Positions 17,729 to 26,694 are shown, counted from the first letter of the stretch. The stretch: DNA of 64,000 nt from Rhodococcus tukisamuensis NBRC 100609 (GCF_001894985.1 NZ_BCXG01000001.1:367737-431736); one strand, 5' to 3'. Translations and numbers: made by a program. The notes: generated from the sequence alone by a model not told the origin.

Positions 17729-19399
17729 GTGGACACAGAGGAGATGGCAGGAGGGTCTGCGGTCCGTCCGGAGATCGCGCTGTCCTGGAAGCGGTCGGCG
17801 CTCAGCGGTGTCGACCCGGAGGGCGCGTTCGACGCGGACCCGTCGCCGGACGTGGACTTCACGAGCCGGCTGATTCGGGCCGCGCAGCCGATCCTGGACG
17901 AGATCCGGGGCCAGATCGCCGGCACCGGGCTCTGCGTCCTGCTGGCCGACCGCGACTGCCAAATCGTGGCAAGGGCGTTCGACAACCAGCAGGTCGAACG
18001 GCACATGGATCGACTCGGCGCGGTGCTCGGCTCCCGGTTCGGGGAGGACATCGCGGGGACGAACGCGATCGGCACACCCCTCGAGGTGCGCCGCGGCGTC
18101 GTCATCAACGGCGGGGAGCACTACCTCGAACAGTTCAAGGGCGTGAGCTGTTACGGGCATCCCATCATCCATCCGGTCACGCATCGGGTAGAGGGTGTTC
18201 TGGACATGACCGGGTTTGCCCCACAGGCGAACTCGTTGTTCGCGCCCTTCCTGCAGCGGGCCGCGTCGGACATCGAACGGCGTCTGCTGGAGGGTTCGCG
18301 GGCGTCGGAGCAGCGGTTGGTCGACGCCTTCCACCGAGTCTCGCCGCAGCGTCACCTCGCCGTCGCCGCCATTGGCGAGGACATCCTGCTCACCAATCGA
18401 ACCGCGCTGGACCTGCTCGACGTGGCCGACCACGCGGCCCTGCGCGGCCTCGCCGTGGACCTGCTTCCGGACCAGACCCGCACCATCGACATGGAACTGG
18501 CATCCGGTGAATTGGCCACGGTCCGGGCTGACCGGATCTCCGGAACCAATGGCGGCACCCTGTTTCTGGTCCAACCTGTGCACCGTACGAGTGCGCCGAT
18601 CCGACGCCGGGGTGGCGCGCCGGGGTCCGCGGGCGATCGAGCGCGGGCCCAACTGCGGCGGGTACGTGGCAACCGGAGCGCCGTCGCGATCGTCGGGGAG
18701 CCCGGGTCCGGTCGGACCACCGCGATCCGCGACCTCGCGGGCACCGAGCATGTGCACTGGATGGATGCGACCCGGGTGCCGATCGTGGGAGTCGACCAAT
18801 GGCTCGCCGCGTTGCTCGAACATGCGGCCTCGTCGGGTGGTGTGCTGGCGATCGAGCACGCGCAGTTGCTCCCCGCCGCGGTACTGCCGCTGGTCACCGA
18901 GCTGATCCTCGCCGAGTCGGGCCCCCGGATCGTGCTCACGAGCGGCCCGGTCGACGACCTGCCCGCGGCGGTCGCGGCCCTGGTCGCACGGTGTCCGGAA
19001 CGGATCACCGTCCCGCAGTTGCGGCAACGCCTCGGTGAGCTCCCAGAGATCGCGCAGGCGATGCTCGACGAGTTGGCGCCGGGGGTCGTCCTCACGTCCA
19101 GCGCGCTGGAGGCGCTGGTCGCGGGGGAGTGGCCGGGCAACCTCACCGAGCTCAGGGTGGTGCTGACCAGGGCGGTCGAGGCGCGGTCCAGTAACAGGCT
19201 CGGACTCGCCGACCTGCCCGAGGCGTACCGGACGAGCTCGCGGGTGTCCCGGCTCGCCGGCCGCGAACGCGCGGAGCGTCAGGCGATCGTCGACGCGCTG
19301 CAGGAGTGCGGCGGCAACAAGGTGCACGCGTCGGTCCGTCTCGGAATCAGCCGCAGCACACTGTATTCCCGCATCCGGGCGCTCGACATCGCGACCTAG
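17729..19399 (+). CDS. GAF/Fis-type transcriptional activator lacking the sigma-54 loop
   Basis: 556 residues from GTG 17729 (GGGAG 5-9 bases upstream; an in-frame ATG at 17744 is the alternative). An AcoR-type GAF domain spans about residues 50-195 (FGEDIAGTNAIGTPLE, GVSCYGHPIIHPVT). A degenerate AAA+ domain follows, with GEPGSGRTT as Walker A near residue 330 and GGVLAIEHAQLL in the Walker B position. The GAFTGA loop that contacts sigma-54 is absent. The C-terminus is a Fis helix-turn-helix (ALQECGGNKVHASVRLGISRSTLYSRIRAL). Actinobacteria lack sigma-54, so such proteins act with ordinary RNA polymerase. It probably controls the ligase and the aldehyde/alcohol dehydrogenases on either side. 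Confidence 0.85.
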   Translation: MDTEEMAGGSAVRPEIALSWKRSALSGVDPEGAFDADPSPDVDFTSRLIRAAQPILDEIRGQIAGTGLCVLLADRDCQIVARAFDNQQVERHMDRLGAVLGSRFGEDIAGTNAIGTPLEVRRGVVINGGEHYLEQFKGVSCYGHPIIHPVTHRVEGVLDMTGFAPQANSLFAPFLQRAASDIERRLLEGSRASEQRLVDAFHRVSPQRHLAVAAIGEDILLTNRTALDLLDVADHAALRGLAVDLLPDQTRTIDMELASGELATVRADRISGTNGGTLFLVQPVHRTSAPIRRRGGAPGSAGDRARAQLRRVRGNRSAVAIVGEPGSGRTTAIRDLAGTEHVHWMDATRVPIVGVDQWLAALLEHAASSGGVLAIEHAQLLPAAVLPLVTELILAESGPRIVLTSGPVDDLPAAVAALVARCPERITVPQLRQRLGELPEIAQAMLDELAPGVVLTSSALEALVAGEWPGNLTELRVVLTRAVEARSSNRLGLADLPEAYRTSSRVSRLAGRERAERQAIVDALQECGGNKVHASVRLGISRSTLYSRIRALDIAT

Positions 19400-19403
19400 G
19401 GGA

Positions 19404-19425
19404 CTGTCCGGAAGTCGCACAGTTA
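19404..19425. promoter_or_regulatory. Activator-type dyad upstream of aldehyde dehydrogenase
   Basis: CTGTCCGGAAGTCGCACAG is a perfect dyad of the form CTGTnCG-N5-CGnACAG, followed by TTA. It matches the element at 15902 upstream of the ligase. It starts 4 bases after the activator gene and about 80 bases before the ATG at 19486, a normal place for an upstream activator site. Confidence 0.6.
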
Positions 19426-19485
19426 GCGGGACCCGTTCCGCCGGAGTATGGCGTGCATCACACGTTCACATGAGAAGGAGTAACG

Positions 19486-20988
19486 ATGACCGCGATCGCC
19501 GAATTCCCGCTCGCCGCCCGGGTTCAGGGCTTCCTGGGCGGGCGACCGAAGCAGCTCCTGATCGACGGGGAGTGGATCGACGCGGCCTCGGGCCGCACCT
19601 TCCCGACCTACGATCCGGCCACCGGCAACGCCCTCGTCGAGGTCGCCCACGGACAGGCGGAGGACATCGACCGGGCGGTCCGGGCCGCCCGCGCGGCGTT
19701 CGACGACGGCGCATGGGCGTCGATGAAGCCCAACGAGCGTGAGCGCCTGATCTGGCGGGTCGGCGACATCCTCAGTGAGCGGGCCGAGGAGTTCGGTCAG
19801 CTCGAGGCGCTCGACAACGGCAAGTCGGTCGGCATCGCCAGTGCAGTCGACGTGGCCTGGGCCGCAGACGTTTTCCGCTACTACGCGGGCTGGGCGACGA
19901 AGATCGAGGGCAGCACGGTCAACGTGTCGATGCCGTTCGCGCCCGGTCGCGAGTTCCACGCGTACACGCTGCGCGAGCCGGTGGGCGTGTGCGGGCTGAT
20001 CGTGCCGTGGAACTTCCCGCTGCTGATGGCGTCCTGGAAGCTGGCCCCGGCGTTGGCCGCCGGCAACACCGTGGTCCTCAAGCCGGCCGAGCAGACGCCG
20101 CTGACCGCGCTGCTGCTCGGTGAGGTGTTCCAGGAGGCCGGTTTCCCGCCCGGCGTGGTGAACATCGTCAGCGGGTTCGGCGACGCCGGTGCCGCGTTGT
20201 CTGCGCACGAGGACGTCGACAAGATCGCCTTCACCGGATCCACCGAGGTGGGCAAGAAGATCGTCGAGGCCGCGAAGGGGAACCTGAAGAAGGTCTCACT
20301 CGAGCTCGGTGGCAAGAGCCCGAACATCGTCTTCGCGGACGCGGACTTCGATGCGGCGGTGGAGGGTTCGCTGAACGCCTGGCTGTTCAACCACGGTCAG
20401 TGCTGCGTCGCCGGCACCCGACTGTTCGTGGAGGACAAGATCTTCGACGAGTTCACCCAGGCCGTCGCCGACGCGGCGAGCCAGGTGAAGATCGGACCGG
20501 GCCTCGACCCCACCACCCAGCTCGGCCCCCTGGTCTCCCAGGAGCAGTTCGACAAGGTCACCGGGTACCTCGCCGCCGGTCTGGCCGACGGCGCCCGGGC
20601 GCTCACCGGCGGCAAGCGCTGGGGCGAGAGCGGCTACTTCGTCGAGCCGACCGTCTTTGTCGACGTCAAGCCCGAGTTCAGCATCGTGCGCGAGGAGATC
20701 TTCGGTCCGGTGGTCGCGGCGATGCCGTTCGACGCGGAGTCCGGCGTCGCGGCCGCCGCGAACGACTCGATCTACGGCCTCGCGGCCGGCATCTGGACCC
20801 GCGACATCTCGAAGGCGCACCGCACCGCGAAGCAGATCAAGGCCGGCTCGGTCTGGATCAACCAGTACAACGGCTTCGACACCGCCATGCCCTTCGGCGG
20901 CTACAAGCAGTCGGGCTGGGGACGCGAACTGGGTGCGTCCGGCCTCGACGCCTACACCATCACCAAGTCCGTCAACGTCGCACTCTGA
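19486..20988 (+). CDS. NAD-dependent aldehyde dehydrogenase
   Basis: 500 residues, complete. General base Glu at about 273 (LELGGKSPN) and catalytic Cys in NHGQCCVAGTR (about 307). The profile is that of the betaine/phenylacetaldehyde-type class, not the ExaC type at 4898. GAGAAGGAG precedes the ATG. The NDMA-type alcohol dehydrogenase begins 25 bases after the stop, so the two form an alcohol-to-acid pair, probably driven from the dyad at 19404. Confidence 0.88.
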   Translation: MTAIAEFPLAARVQGFLGGRPKQLLIDGEWIDAASGRTFPTYDPATGNALVEVAHGQAEDIDRAVRAARAAFDDGAWASMKPNERERLIWRVGDILSERAEEFGQLEALDNGKSVGIASAVDVAWAADVFRYYAGWATKIEGSTVNVSMPFAPGREFHAYTLREPVGVCGLIVPWNFPLLMASWKLAPALAAGNTVVLKPAEQTPLTALLLGEVFQEAGFPPGVVNIVSGFGDAGAALSAHEDVDKIAFTGSTEVGKKIVEAAKGNLKKVSLELGGKSPNIVFADADFDAAVEGSLNAWLFNHGQCCVAGTRLFVEDKIFDEFTQAVADAASQVKIGPGLDPTTQLGPLVSQEQFDKVTGYLAAGLADGARALTGGKRWGESGYFVEPTVFVDVKPEFSIVREEIFGPVVAAMPFDAESGVAAAANDSIYGLAAGIWTRDISKAHRTAKQIKAGSVWINQYNGFDTAMPFGGYKQSGWGRELGASGLDAYTITKSVNVAL

Positions 20989-21013
20989 CCGCAACATTCA
21001 CGAGGGAGTCAAC

Positions 21014-22123
21014 ATGAAGACCACCGCTGCAGTGCTGCTCGAGCCCGGCAAGCCCTTCGAGCTGATGGAGCTCGACCTGGACGGCCCCGGCCCCGGGGAG
21101 GTGCTGATCAAGTACACCGCCGCCGGTCTGTGCCACTCGGACCTGCACCTGACCGACGGCGACCTGCCTCCGCGGTATCCGATCGTCGGCGGTCACGAGG
21201 GTTCCGGGATCATCGAGGAGGTCGGCCCGGGCGTCACCAAGGTCAAGCCCGGTGACCATGTGGTGTGCAGCTTCATCCCGAACTGCGGCACCTGCCGCTA
21301 CTGCTCGACCGGGCGGCAGAACCTGTGCGACATGGGCGCCACCATCCTGGAAGGCTCCATGCCCGACGGGACCTTCCGGTTCCACTCCAAGGGAACCGAT
21401 TTCGGTGCCATGTGCATGCTCGGCACGTTCGCCGAGCGGGCCACGATCTCGCAGCACTCGGTGGTCAAGGTCGACGACTGGCTGCCGCTCGAGACCGCCG
21501 TACTCGTCGGCTGCGGGGTGCCGTCGGGTTGGGGCACTGCGGTCAATGCCGGCAACCTGCGGGCCGGTGATACCGCCGTCGTCTACGGCATCGGCGGTCT
21601 CGGCATCAACGCCGTGCAGGGTGCGGTCAGCGCCGGCTGCAAGTACGTCGTGGTGGTCGATCCGGTCGCGATGAAGCGGGACCAGGCACTGAAGTTCGGT
21701 GCGACGCATGCCTTCGCCGACGCGGCCAGCGCGGCCGAGAAGGTCAACGAACTGACGTGGGGGCAGGGCGCGGATGCGGCGCTGATCCTGGTCGGCACGG
21801 TGGACGAGGAGGTGGTCTCGGCGGCGACCGCGGTGATCGGCAAGGGCGGCACCGTGGTGATCACCGGCCTCGCGGACCCGGCGAAGCTCACCGTGCACGT
21901 CTCGGGCTGCGACCTCACGCTGAACCAGAAGACGATCAAGGGCTCGCTGTTCGGGTCGATGAACCCGCAGTACGACATCGTCCGCCTGCTGCGCCTCTAC
22001 GACGCGGGTCAGCTCAAGCTCGACGAGCTGGTGACCACGCGGTACAGCCTCGAGGACGTCAACAAGGGCTACCAGGATCTGCGGGACGGCAAGAACATCC
22101 GCGGCGTGATCATGCACAAGTGA
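21014..22123 (+). CDS. NDMA-dependent (mycofactocin-linked) alcohol dehydrogenase
   Basis: 369-residue zinc dehydrogenase of the group assayed with N,N-dimethyl-4-nitrosoaniline as electron acceptor. Features are GLCHSDLHLTDGDLPPRYP, GGHEGSG, the structural zinc set CGTCRYCSTGRQNLC, the characteristic insertion LEGSMPDGTFRFHSKGTDFGAMCMLGTFAE, and GIGGLGINAVQGA for NAD. Enzymes of this group hold NAD(H) so tightly that mycofactocin must reoxidise it in place, which matches the mft genes at the start of the window. It is probably co-transcribed with the aldehyde dehydrogenase. Confidence 0.88.
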   Translation: MKTTAAVLLEPGKPFELMELDLDGPGPGEVLIKYTAAGLCHSDLHLTDGDLPPRYPIVGGHEGSGIIEEVGPGVTKVKPGDHVVCSFIPNCGTCRYCSTGRQNLCDMGATILEGSMPDGTFRFHSKGTDFGAMCMLGTFAERATISQHSVVKVDDWLPLETAVLVGCGVPSGWGTAVNAGNLRAGDTAVVYGIGGLGINAVQGAVSAGCKYVVVVDPVAMKRDQALKFGATHAFADAASAAEKVNELTWGQGADAALILVGTVDEEVVSAATAVIGKGGTVVITGLADPAKLTVHVSGCDLTLNQKTIKGSLFGSMNPQYDIVRLLRLYDAGQLKLDELVTTRYSLEDVNKGYQDLRDGKNIRGVIMHK

Positions 22124-22171
22124 CCTACTGACCAACGTGGCCCGGGTCCCTCGCCCGGCGGCACGTTCCCT

Positions 22172-22211
22172 CGCCCCGCCTCTCGGCCCGCCCCGGTCGA
22201 GAGGCGGGGCG
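22172..22211 (+). terminator. Perfect 14-bp hairpin after the alcohol dehydrogenase
   Basis: CGCCCCGCCTCTCG (22172-22185) pairs fully with CGAGAGGCGGGGCG (22198-22211) around a 12-base loop and is followed by TCTCGTTT. This is a convincing terminator for the aldehyde/alcohol dehydrogenase operon. Confidence 0.8.
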
Positions 22212-22284
22212 TCTCGTTTGCGTGCGGTCCGCACGCGCGCTGCGCGGCGCATGATGGCAGGAGTCGACTGCAAGGGAGGCCGCG

Positions 22285-22929
22285 GTGATCACCAGTCTCG
22301 GACGGACGACCGCCGCGACGGCGGTGCTCCTTGCCGCGCTCGCCGGCTTCGTGGACGCGATGGGTTACATCACCCTCGGCGGGTACTTCGTCTCGTTCAT
22401 GAGTGGGAACTCGACCCGCGCCGCCGTGGCGGCCGTCGACGGCGCCGGGCATTCGGCCCTGGTGGGCGCGTCGGTGATCGGCCTGTTCGTGCTGGGGGTG
22501 GTGGCCGGTTCGCTGCTCGGCCGCCGGGCGGGCCGGCGGCGTGCGAGCGCTGTGCTGGTGTTGATGACGCTGCTGCTGGCGGTGTCCGCGGCCGGTCACG
22601 ACGTGGCGCCCACCCAGGTGGTGATTGCGTCGATGGCGCTGGCGATGGGGGTGGAGAACACGGTGTTCGAGCGGCGCGACCAGGCGTCGATCAGCCTGAC
22701 CTACATGACCGGAACACTGGTCAAGCTCGGCCAGCAGATCGCGGGTGCGCTCGCGGGGGGACCGAGGTGGGCCTGGGTGCGCTTCGCTGTGCTGTGGCTG
22801 GGGCTGGTCGCCGGGGTGGTCCTCGGCGCCGCGGTGCACCGGTGGGTCGGGCTGACCGGGATGTGGCTCGCGGTCGCGGTGTCGGCCCTCCTCGCGGTCG
22901 GGATGTCGCGGTCGCGTGGGGCCGTGTGA
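22285..22929 (+). CDS. DUF1275 (YoaK-like) membrane protein
   Basis: 214 residues with six or so hydrophobic segments. The conserved DUF1275 start is ALAGFVDAMGYITLGGYFVSFMSGNSTRAAV, with VFERRDQASISLTYMTGTLVKLGQQIAGAL later. AAGGGAGG precedes the GTG start. The family is of unknown function, possibly transport. No operon partner is evident. Confidence 0.83.
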   Translation: MITSLGRTTAATAVLLAALAGFVDAMGYITLGGYFVSFMSGNSTRAAVAAVDGAGHSALVGASVIGLFVLGVVAGSLLGRRAGRRRASAVLVLMTLLLAVSAAGHDVAPTQVVIASMALAMGVENTVFERRDQASISLTYMTGTLVKLGQQIAGALAGGPRWAWVRFAVLWLGLVAGVVLGAAVHRWVGLTGMWLAVAVSALLAVGMSRSRGAV

Positions 22930-22976
22930 ATTCTGTGGCGGTGTGAGTTCCGGGCCGTGTGGTGTGCCGGGTCAGG

Positions 22977-23306
22977 TCAGCGGGGCGCGTACATGATCAC
23001 CGCGACCCCGACCAGGCAGAGCAGCGCGCCGGTGACGTCCCAACGGTCCGGGCGGAACCCGTCCATCGCCATGCCCCAGATCAGCGAGCCCGCGACGAAC
23101 ACCCCGCCGTACGCCGCGAGAATCCGCCCGAAGTTGGCGTCCGGTTGCATCGTCGCGACGAAGCCGTAAGCCCCGAGGCCTATGACGCCGAGGCCGATCC
23201 ACAGCCAGCCGCGGTGCTCGCGCACGCCTTGCCAGATCAGCCAGGCGCCACCGATTTCGAGGACCGCGGCGAGGGCGAACAGGGCGACGGACTTCGCGAC
23301 GGTCAT
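22977..23306 (-). CDS. YnfA/UPF0060 family membrane protein
   Basis: 109 residues with four predicted membrane segments, as in YnfA proteins related to small multidrug resistance transporters. Recognisable are [23 protein letters not shown] split by a turn, then [18 protein letters not shown], and [33 protein letters not shown]. It is convergent with the DUF1275 gene (47 bases between stops). Role uncertain. Confidence 0.85.
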   Translation of the reverse strand: MTVAKSVALFALAAVLEIGGAWLIWQGVREHRGWLWIGLGVIGLGAYGFVATMQPDANFGRILAAYGGVFVAGSLIWGMAMDGFRPDRWDVTGALLCLVGVAVIMYAPR

Positions 23307-23376
23307 CGGCGGAGGCTCTTGGGCATGCCTGGGACCCTAGCTGGAGGTGCTTCGCTGTTGACCTCCCAACCTGTTG

Positions 23377-23841
23377 TCAGTGGCGTGATGCGAGTGTTCG
23401 CACGTTGTGGACCGCTGTGCGTAGGCGTGCTTTCACTGTCATTCGTTGTCGGAGTTGGTATGCCACGACGAGCGCCTCGATTCGTTCCCATGGGACTACT
23501 CGGCGGAAGGCCGCACATTGGGATGACGGATTCCTGCCCGCGTCTTCGACGGCGCGAACGGCCGATTGAAGGAGATCAGTGTCCTCTCCGAGTGCTTCAG
23601 CAAGCCACAAGAGGCCGGCTACGCACCGGAAGTGTTGGTAGAACGCGCGAGCGTCGCGGTCGTGGTACTTGCGGCCGTACGCGCCTGGCCCGTTGTATTC
23701 GGCCAGCCATCCCAGGAGGTGTTGCTTTTGAGTGTCGTACCACGTCTTACGTGTACGCGGGTGTTCGTAATCGTCAGTTATCGGGCAATGGGCAGGCAGC
23801 GTGAGGACAACCTCTCTGAGCTCCGAGGGCGTCAGGTTCAC
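23377..23841 (-). CDS. Hypothetical protein
   Basis: 154 residues from a GTG start with AGAGGAAG upstream. It is basic and mostly helical (LTPSELREVVLTLP, QHLLGWLAEYNGPGAYGRKYHDRDARAFYQHFRCVAGLLWLAEALG, YQLRQRMTVKARLRTAVHNVRTLASRH; each read in pieces). I do not recognise the family. Base composition is less GC-rich than the flanking catabolic genes, and it sits next to a DUF222-HNH gene, so it may belong to a transferred segment. Confidence 0.7.
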   Translation of the reverse strand: MNLTPSELREVVLTLPAHCPITDDYEHPRTRKTWYDTQKQHLLGWLAEYNGPGAYGRKYHDRDARAFYQHFRCVAGLLWLAEALGEDTDLLQSAVRAVEDAGRNPSSQCAAFRRVVPWERIEALVVAYQLRQRMTVKARLRTAVHNVRTLASRH

Positions 23842-24051
23842 AGATCTTCCTCTGCTTGATCATTCGCATGTGTCTTCGCGCTATCGGAGGGCGTGTAGGT
23901 GCCCTGCAGCTATCGGCCGACCGATTGTCGACGACTCGACTGCGGCGGGGGCGACTTGCTTGAAGGAGTGGACGATTGGGGCTGGTATTTGTCGCACCAG
24001 TCGTGGCTAATGGGTGAACACTACTGAGCCGCCGGTGCAACTCCGACAGCC

Positions 24052-25491
24052 TCAGGTCGTGTCGATCGCGCGCCGGTTGTGGGCCGGCCTCGGTCTTCGC
24101 AGTGGGTCTACCCAGGCGGGTGGGGTGAACCACGGGTGGCCGTCTGATTCGATCTTCACTGCCCAGTGGTTCCTGTGGATGATGGTGTGGTGCTTCTTGC
24201 AGAGCAGCACCAGGTTCGACAGTGCGGTCGGACCGCCATTGGACCAATGCCAAATATGGTGCGCGTCGGTCCAGGCGGCGGGTCGGCCGCAGCCGGGGAA
24301 GGCGCAGCCGCAGTCCCTCGCGACCAGGGCTTTCCGTAGTTTCGGGGAGATGATGCGGGTCGTGCGGCCGACGTCGAGTGGGTTTCCTTCTCGGTCGACG
24401 AAGATCGGGGTGACCTGGGCGTCGCAGGAGATGCGGGCGGCGACGGTGGCGGAGACGGGGCCGGCCCAGGGCATGCTGGCGTGGTGTTTGCGGCGGTAGC
24501 GTCGGGGTGGCCTCGATCCCGCGGGGCTGGTGCAGCCTTCGCGCCCGTCGACGGGTCCGGTTGCGTTGTCGGAGTGGTGGGCCCAGCCTGTTCCGACCCA
24601 CGCCCCGGTCACGGGCACCTTCGCTGTCGCGGACACCGCATCCCGTAGTGCGTCGACGTCGATGGTCACGGTGACGTGCGGTCGTTCGCCGCCCTCCATC
24701 GGTCCGCGTGCGTTGTCGAGGTGGCCGCGGATGATGTGTTCGAGGGCGTCGGCGCGGCGTTTGGAGGCGGTGCGGGGGTCGCGGACGGGGTGACCGTCGT
24801 CGTCGGTGCTCGGGTGCGGCTTCGACAGGCCGGACAGGGCGGTCTGGAGGGCTTCGCCGGTCTCGGCGTCGAAACTGCCCTTCACGAGCACCCGACCACC
24901 GAGGGTGGCGCTGGCGTGGAACTCGTTGAGTTCCGGGTTCTCTGCGTCGGACGGCAGGTCGTTGTCGCGCTCGAACAGTATTTCCATCTCGCGGGCCCGG
25001 GCGCGCAACTGCGTGGGGTCTTCGACCTGGGCGGCGATGAGCAGGTAGGCCTCGCAGTCGTCTGGGCGTCCGGTCTCGGGGTCGGGGTGCTCCCAGTCGG
25101 TTTCGGCGGGTTCGATGTCGAAGTCGCGGGTGAGTTTCGCGAGGCGAGCGAGGAAGTTGACGATCACCTGGACGTGGGCGAGTTCGATCCGTCCGTCGTT
25201 CAGCACGTCGGCCATCTGCGGGTGCAGGGGGAGTTCGCGGGCGAGGCGGACGATCTGGGCGGCGCGGGCACGGTGCATCCGGGTGGCGCCGGCGAGCCAG
25301 GAGGTGGTGTCCGCGGCGCCGGCGTGTTCGGGCAGGCAACGCTGATCGGCCTCGTGGACCAGTCGGACGAGGAGCGCTTCCCGTCTACGCATGTCCTGAA
25401 CCAGCTCGGGCACTGCCGCCAGAATCTCGGTTTCGTCGAGTCGCCATGCCTCGACCCGGGCGGGGTCGGTGAGCATGGCGTCGAGTTCCAT
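24052..25491 (-). CDS. DUF222 / HNH endonuclease domain protein (13E12-repeat type)
   Basis: 479 residues from ATG 25491. An N-terminal helical DUF222 domain (about residues 20-300; WLAGATRMHRARAAQIVRLARELP, then DGRIELAHVQVI) is followed by an HNH nuclease motif (CAFPGCGRPAAWTDAHHIWHWSNGG, NLVLLCKKHHTIIH, both read in parts) with two Cys and the His pair. These proteins form large families in mycobacteria and rhodococci (13E12 repeats). An in-frame GTG at 25515 would extend it by 8 residues but would run through an SOS-like box at 25506-25521, so ATG 25491 is preferred. Role unknown; possibly a DNA-damage-induced nuclease. Confidence 0.88.
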   Translation of the reverse strand: MELDAMLTDPARVEAWRLDETEILAAVPELVQDMRRREALLVRLVHEADQRCLPEHAGAADTTSWLAGATRMHRARAAQIVRLARELPLHPQMADVLNDGRIELAHVQVIVNFLARLAKLTRDFDIEPAETDWEHPDPETGRPDDCEAYLLIAAQVEDPTQLRARAREMEILFERDNDLPSDAENPELNEFHASATLGGRVLVKGSFDAETGEALQTALSGLSKPHPSTDDDGHPVRDPRTASKRRADALEHIIRGHLDNARGPMEGGERPHVTVTIDVDALRDAVSATAKVPVTGAWVGTGWAHHSDNATGPVDGREGCTSPAGSRPPRRYRRKHHASMPWAGPVSATVAARISCDAQVTPIFVDREGNPLDVGRTTRIISPKLRKALVARDCGCAFPGCGRPAAWTDAHHIWHWSNGGPTALSNLVLLCKKHHTIIHRNHWAVKIESDGHPWFTPPAWVDPLRRPRPAHNRRAIDTT

Positions 25492-25505
25492 ACATCGAAT
25501 TCTAC

Positions 25506-25521
25506 TCGCACGCACATTCGA
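25506..25521 (-). promoter_or_regulatory. SOS-box-like LexA site upstream of the HNH gene
   Basis: Read on the minus strand, TCGAATGTGCGTGCGA matches the mycobacterial/rhodococcal SOS box TCGAAC-N4-GTTCGA at 10 of 12 defined positions. It lies 15 bases upstream of the ATG at 25491. 13E12-type genes with LexA sites are known in Mycobacterium tuberculosis. Confidence 0.55.
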
Positions 25522-25555
25522 TTTCTAGTGTATTTATGCTGGTCAAAAGGGGTGT

Positions 25556-25576
25556 GAATCGGAAATATTCCGATTC
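25556..25576. promoter_or_regulatory. Perfect AT-rich palindrome between HNH and CPBP genes
   Basis: GAATCGGAA (25556-25564) and TTCCGATTC (25568-25576) are perfect inverted arms around ATA; GGTCA and TGACC flank it further out at 25541 and 25577. It lies about 65 bases upstream of the HNH gene and 157 bases after the CPBP stop. It could be an operator or a terminator hairpin for the CPBP gene. Confidence 0.5.
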
Positions 25577-25733
25577 GTGACCGTCCGCGGCTTCTCCGAC
25601 ATATGGGTTGGCGGCAGGTGTTCGAACCGGTGGTTCGTAGCGTGCGGGGTAGGAGAGCGCGGGGGCGGCCTGGAGGCTTCCTGTCAGCAGACCGACCGGC
25701 CGGCCGCGGAGATGGATGCGGCCGGCCGAGAGG

Positions 25734-26564
25734 TCAAACGGCGGGCAAAGGCTGCGTTGCGCGAACCTGGCCTCGGGCGAAGAAGGCTGCGACAACACCG
25801 AACATGATGAGCGCGATCGTCACCAGCGCCGCGATCGCACCACCGCTGCTGGAGGTGCCGACGGCGGTGTCGAGCCCACCGGAGGAGAGGAAGGTTGTCG
25901 GGTCGGTGAGGGCGTGGAGAACGACTGCCGCCCAGATGGTGCCGGTGACTCGCATCGTGAGGTACATGCACATGCCGAAACCGAAGGTGTAGACGACCGT
26001 GGCGGCGACGGTGGTCAGTTTCATGCCCGAGATCAGGTTCACGGTGTGCATCAGTGCGAACATCAACGATGAGGCCACCGCGACGTACTTCTCGCTGTGG
26101 CGAGCGTCGCGCAGGATCTGGACTACCAGTCCTCGGGTGGCCAGCTCCTCGGTGAGGCCGACGCAGGCACCCATGACGAACATTGCCGCGATCTGCCCGC
26201 CGGTCCACGAGCTCCAGTCCGTCCCGGTCGCATGCGCGATGATCGCGGCCAGAACCAGCGCCGGACCGATCCACATCCAGCCGCGTCCTCGAATGGGTTG
26301 GGGCCCGAAGATCTTCCCCAGCATGCCGAGCCGGACAGTCACGATCAAAAGTGCGATCGCGCCGACCGCGATCGGCAGGGCGATACCGAAGAGGATGCTG
26401 GGCGCGGAGCCGGCGACGTTGTCCGTGTCGATCTCGCCGGAGAACATCGACGAGATCAGCCACGACACCAAGAGGTAGAACACCAAGTAGGCCACGATCA
26501 GCCCGATCGCCATCCAGATGCTGGGGCGACGCCAGCCCGTTCCTTCTCCAAGTTCATGCGTCAT
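25734..26564 (-). CDS. CPBP family intramembrane metalloprotease
   Basis: 276 residues, about eight membrane segments. CPBP/Abi motifs are present: EELATRG (motif 1, EExxxR), FALMHTVN (motif 2, FxxxH) and VVLHALTD (motif 3). Family members include prenyl-protein CAAX proteases and bacteriocin-immunity proteins; the substrate here is unknown. It is followed on the minus strand by the palindrome and then the HNH gene. Confidence 0.85.
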   Translation of the reverse strand: MTHELGEGTGWRRPSIWMAIGLIVAYLVFYLLVSWLISSMFSGEIDTDNVAGSAPSILFGIALPIAVGAIALLIVTVRLGMLGKIFGPQPIRGRGWMWIGPALVLAAIIAHATGTDWSSWTGGQIAAMFVMGACVGLTEELATRGLVVQILRDARHSEKYVAVASSLMFALMHTVNLISGMKLTTVAATVVYTFGFGMCMYLTMRVTGTIWAAVVLHALTDPTTFLSSGGLDTAVGTSSSGGAIAALVTIALIMFGVVAAFFARGQVRATQPLPAV

Positions 26565-26673
26565 CGACTGATCGTAGAGACCTCGTCCGCGGCCGATCGA
26601 CCAAGCCGCACTCGCTGGGGCGAGGAGCTCGTGGCGTCTCGAACGGACTCGGGCCGAGGCCTCTCTCGTTCAC

Positions 26674-26694
26674 CCGCACCGAGCATCGGTGCGG
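26674..26694 (-). terminator. Hairpin downstream of the DinB-like gene
   Basis: CCGCACCGA (26674-26682) pairs perfectly with TCGGTGCGG (26686-26694) around GCA. It lies 120 bases beyond the stop of the minus-strand gene ending at 26815. No T-run is seen. The rest of 26565-26814 shows no gene. Confidence 0.45.
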
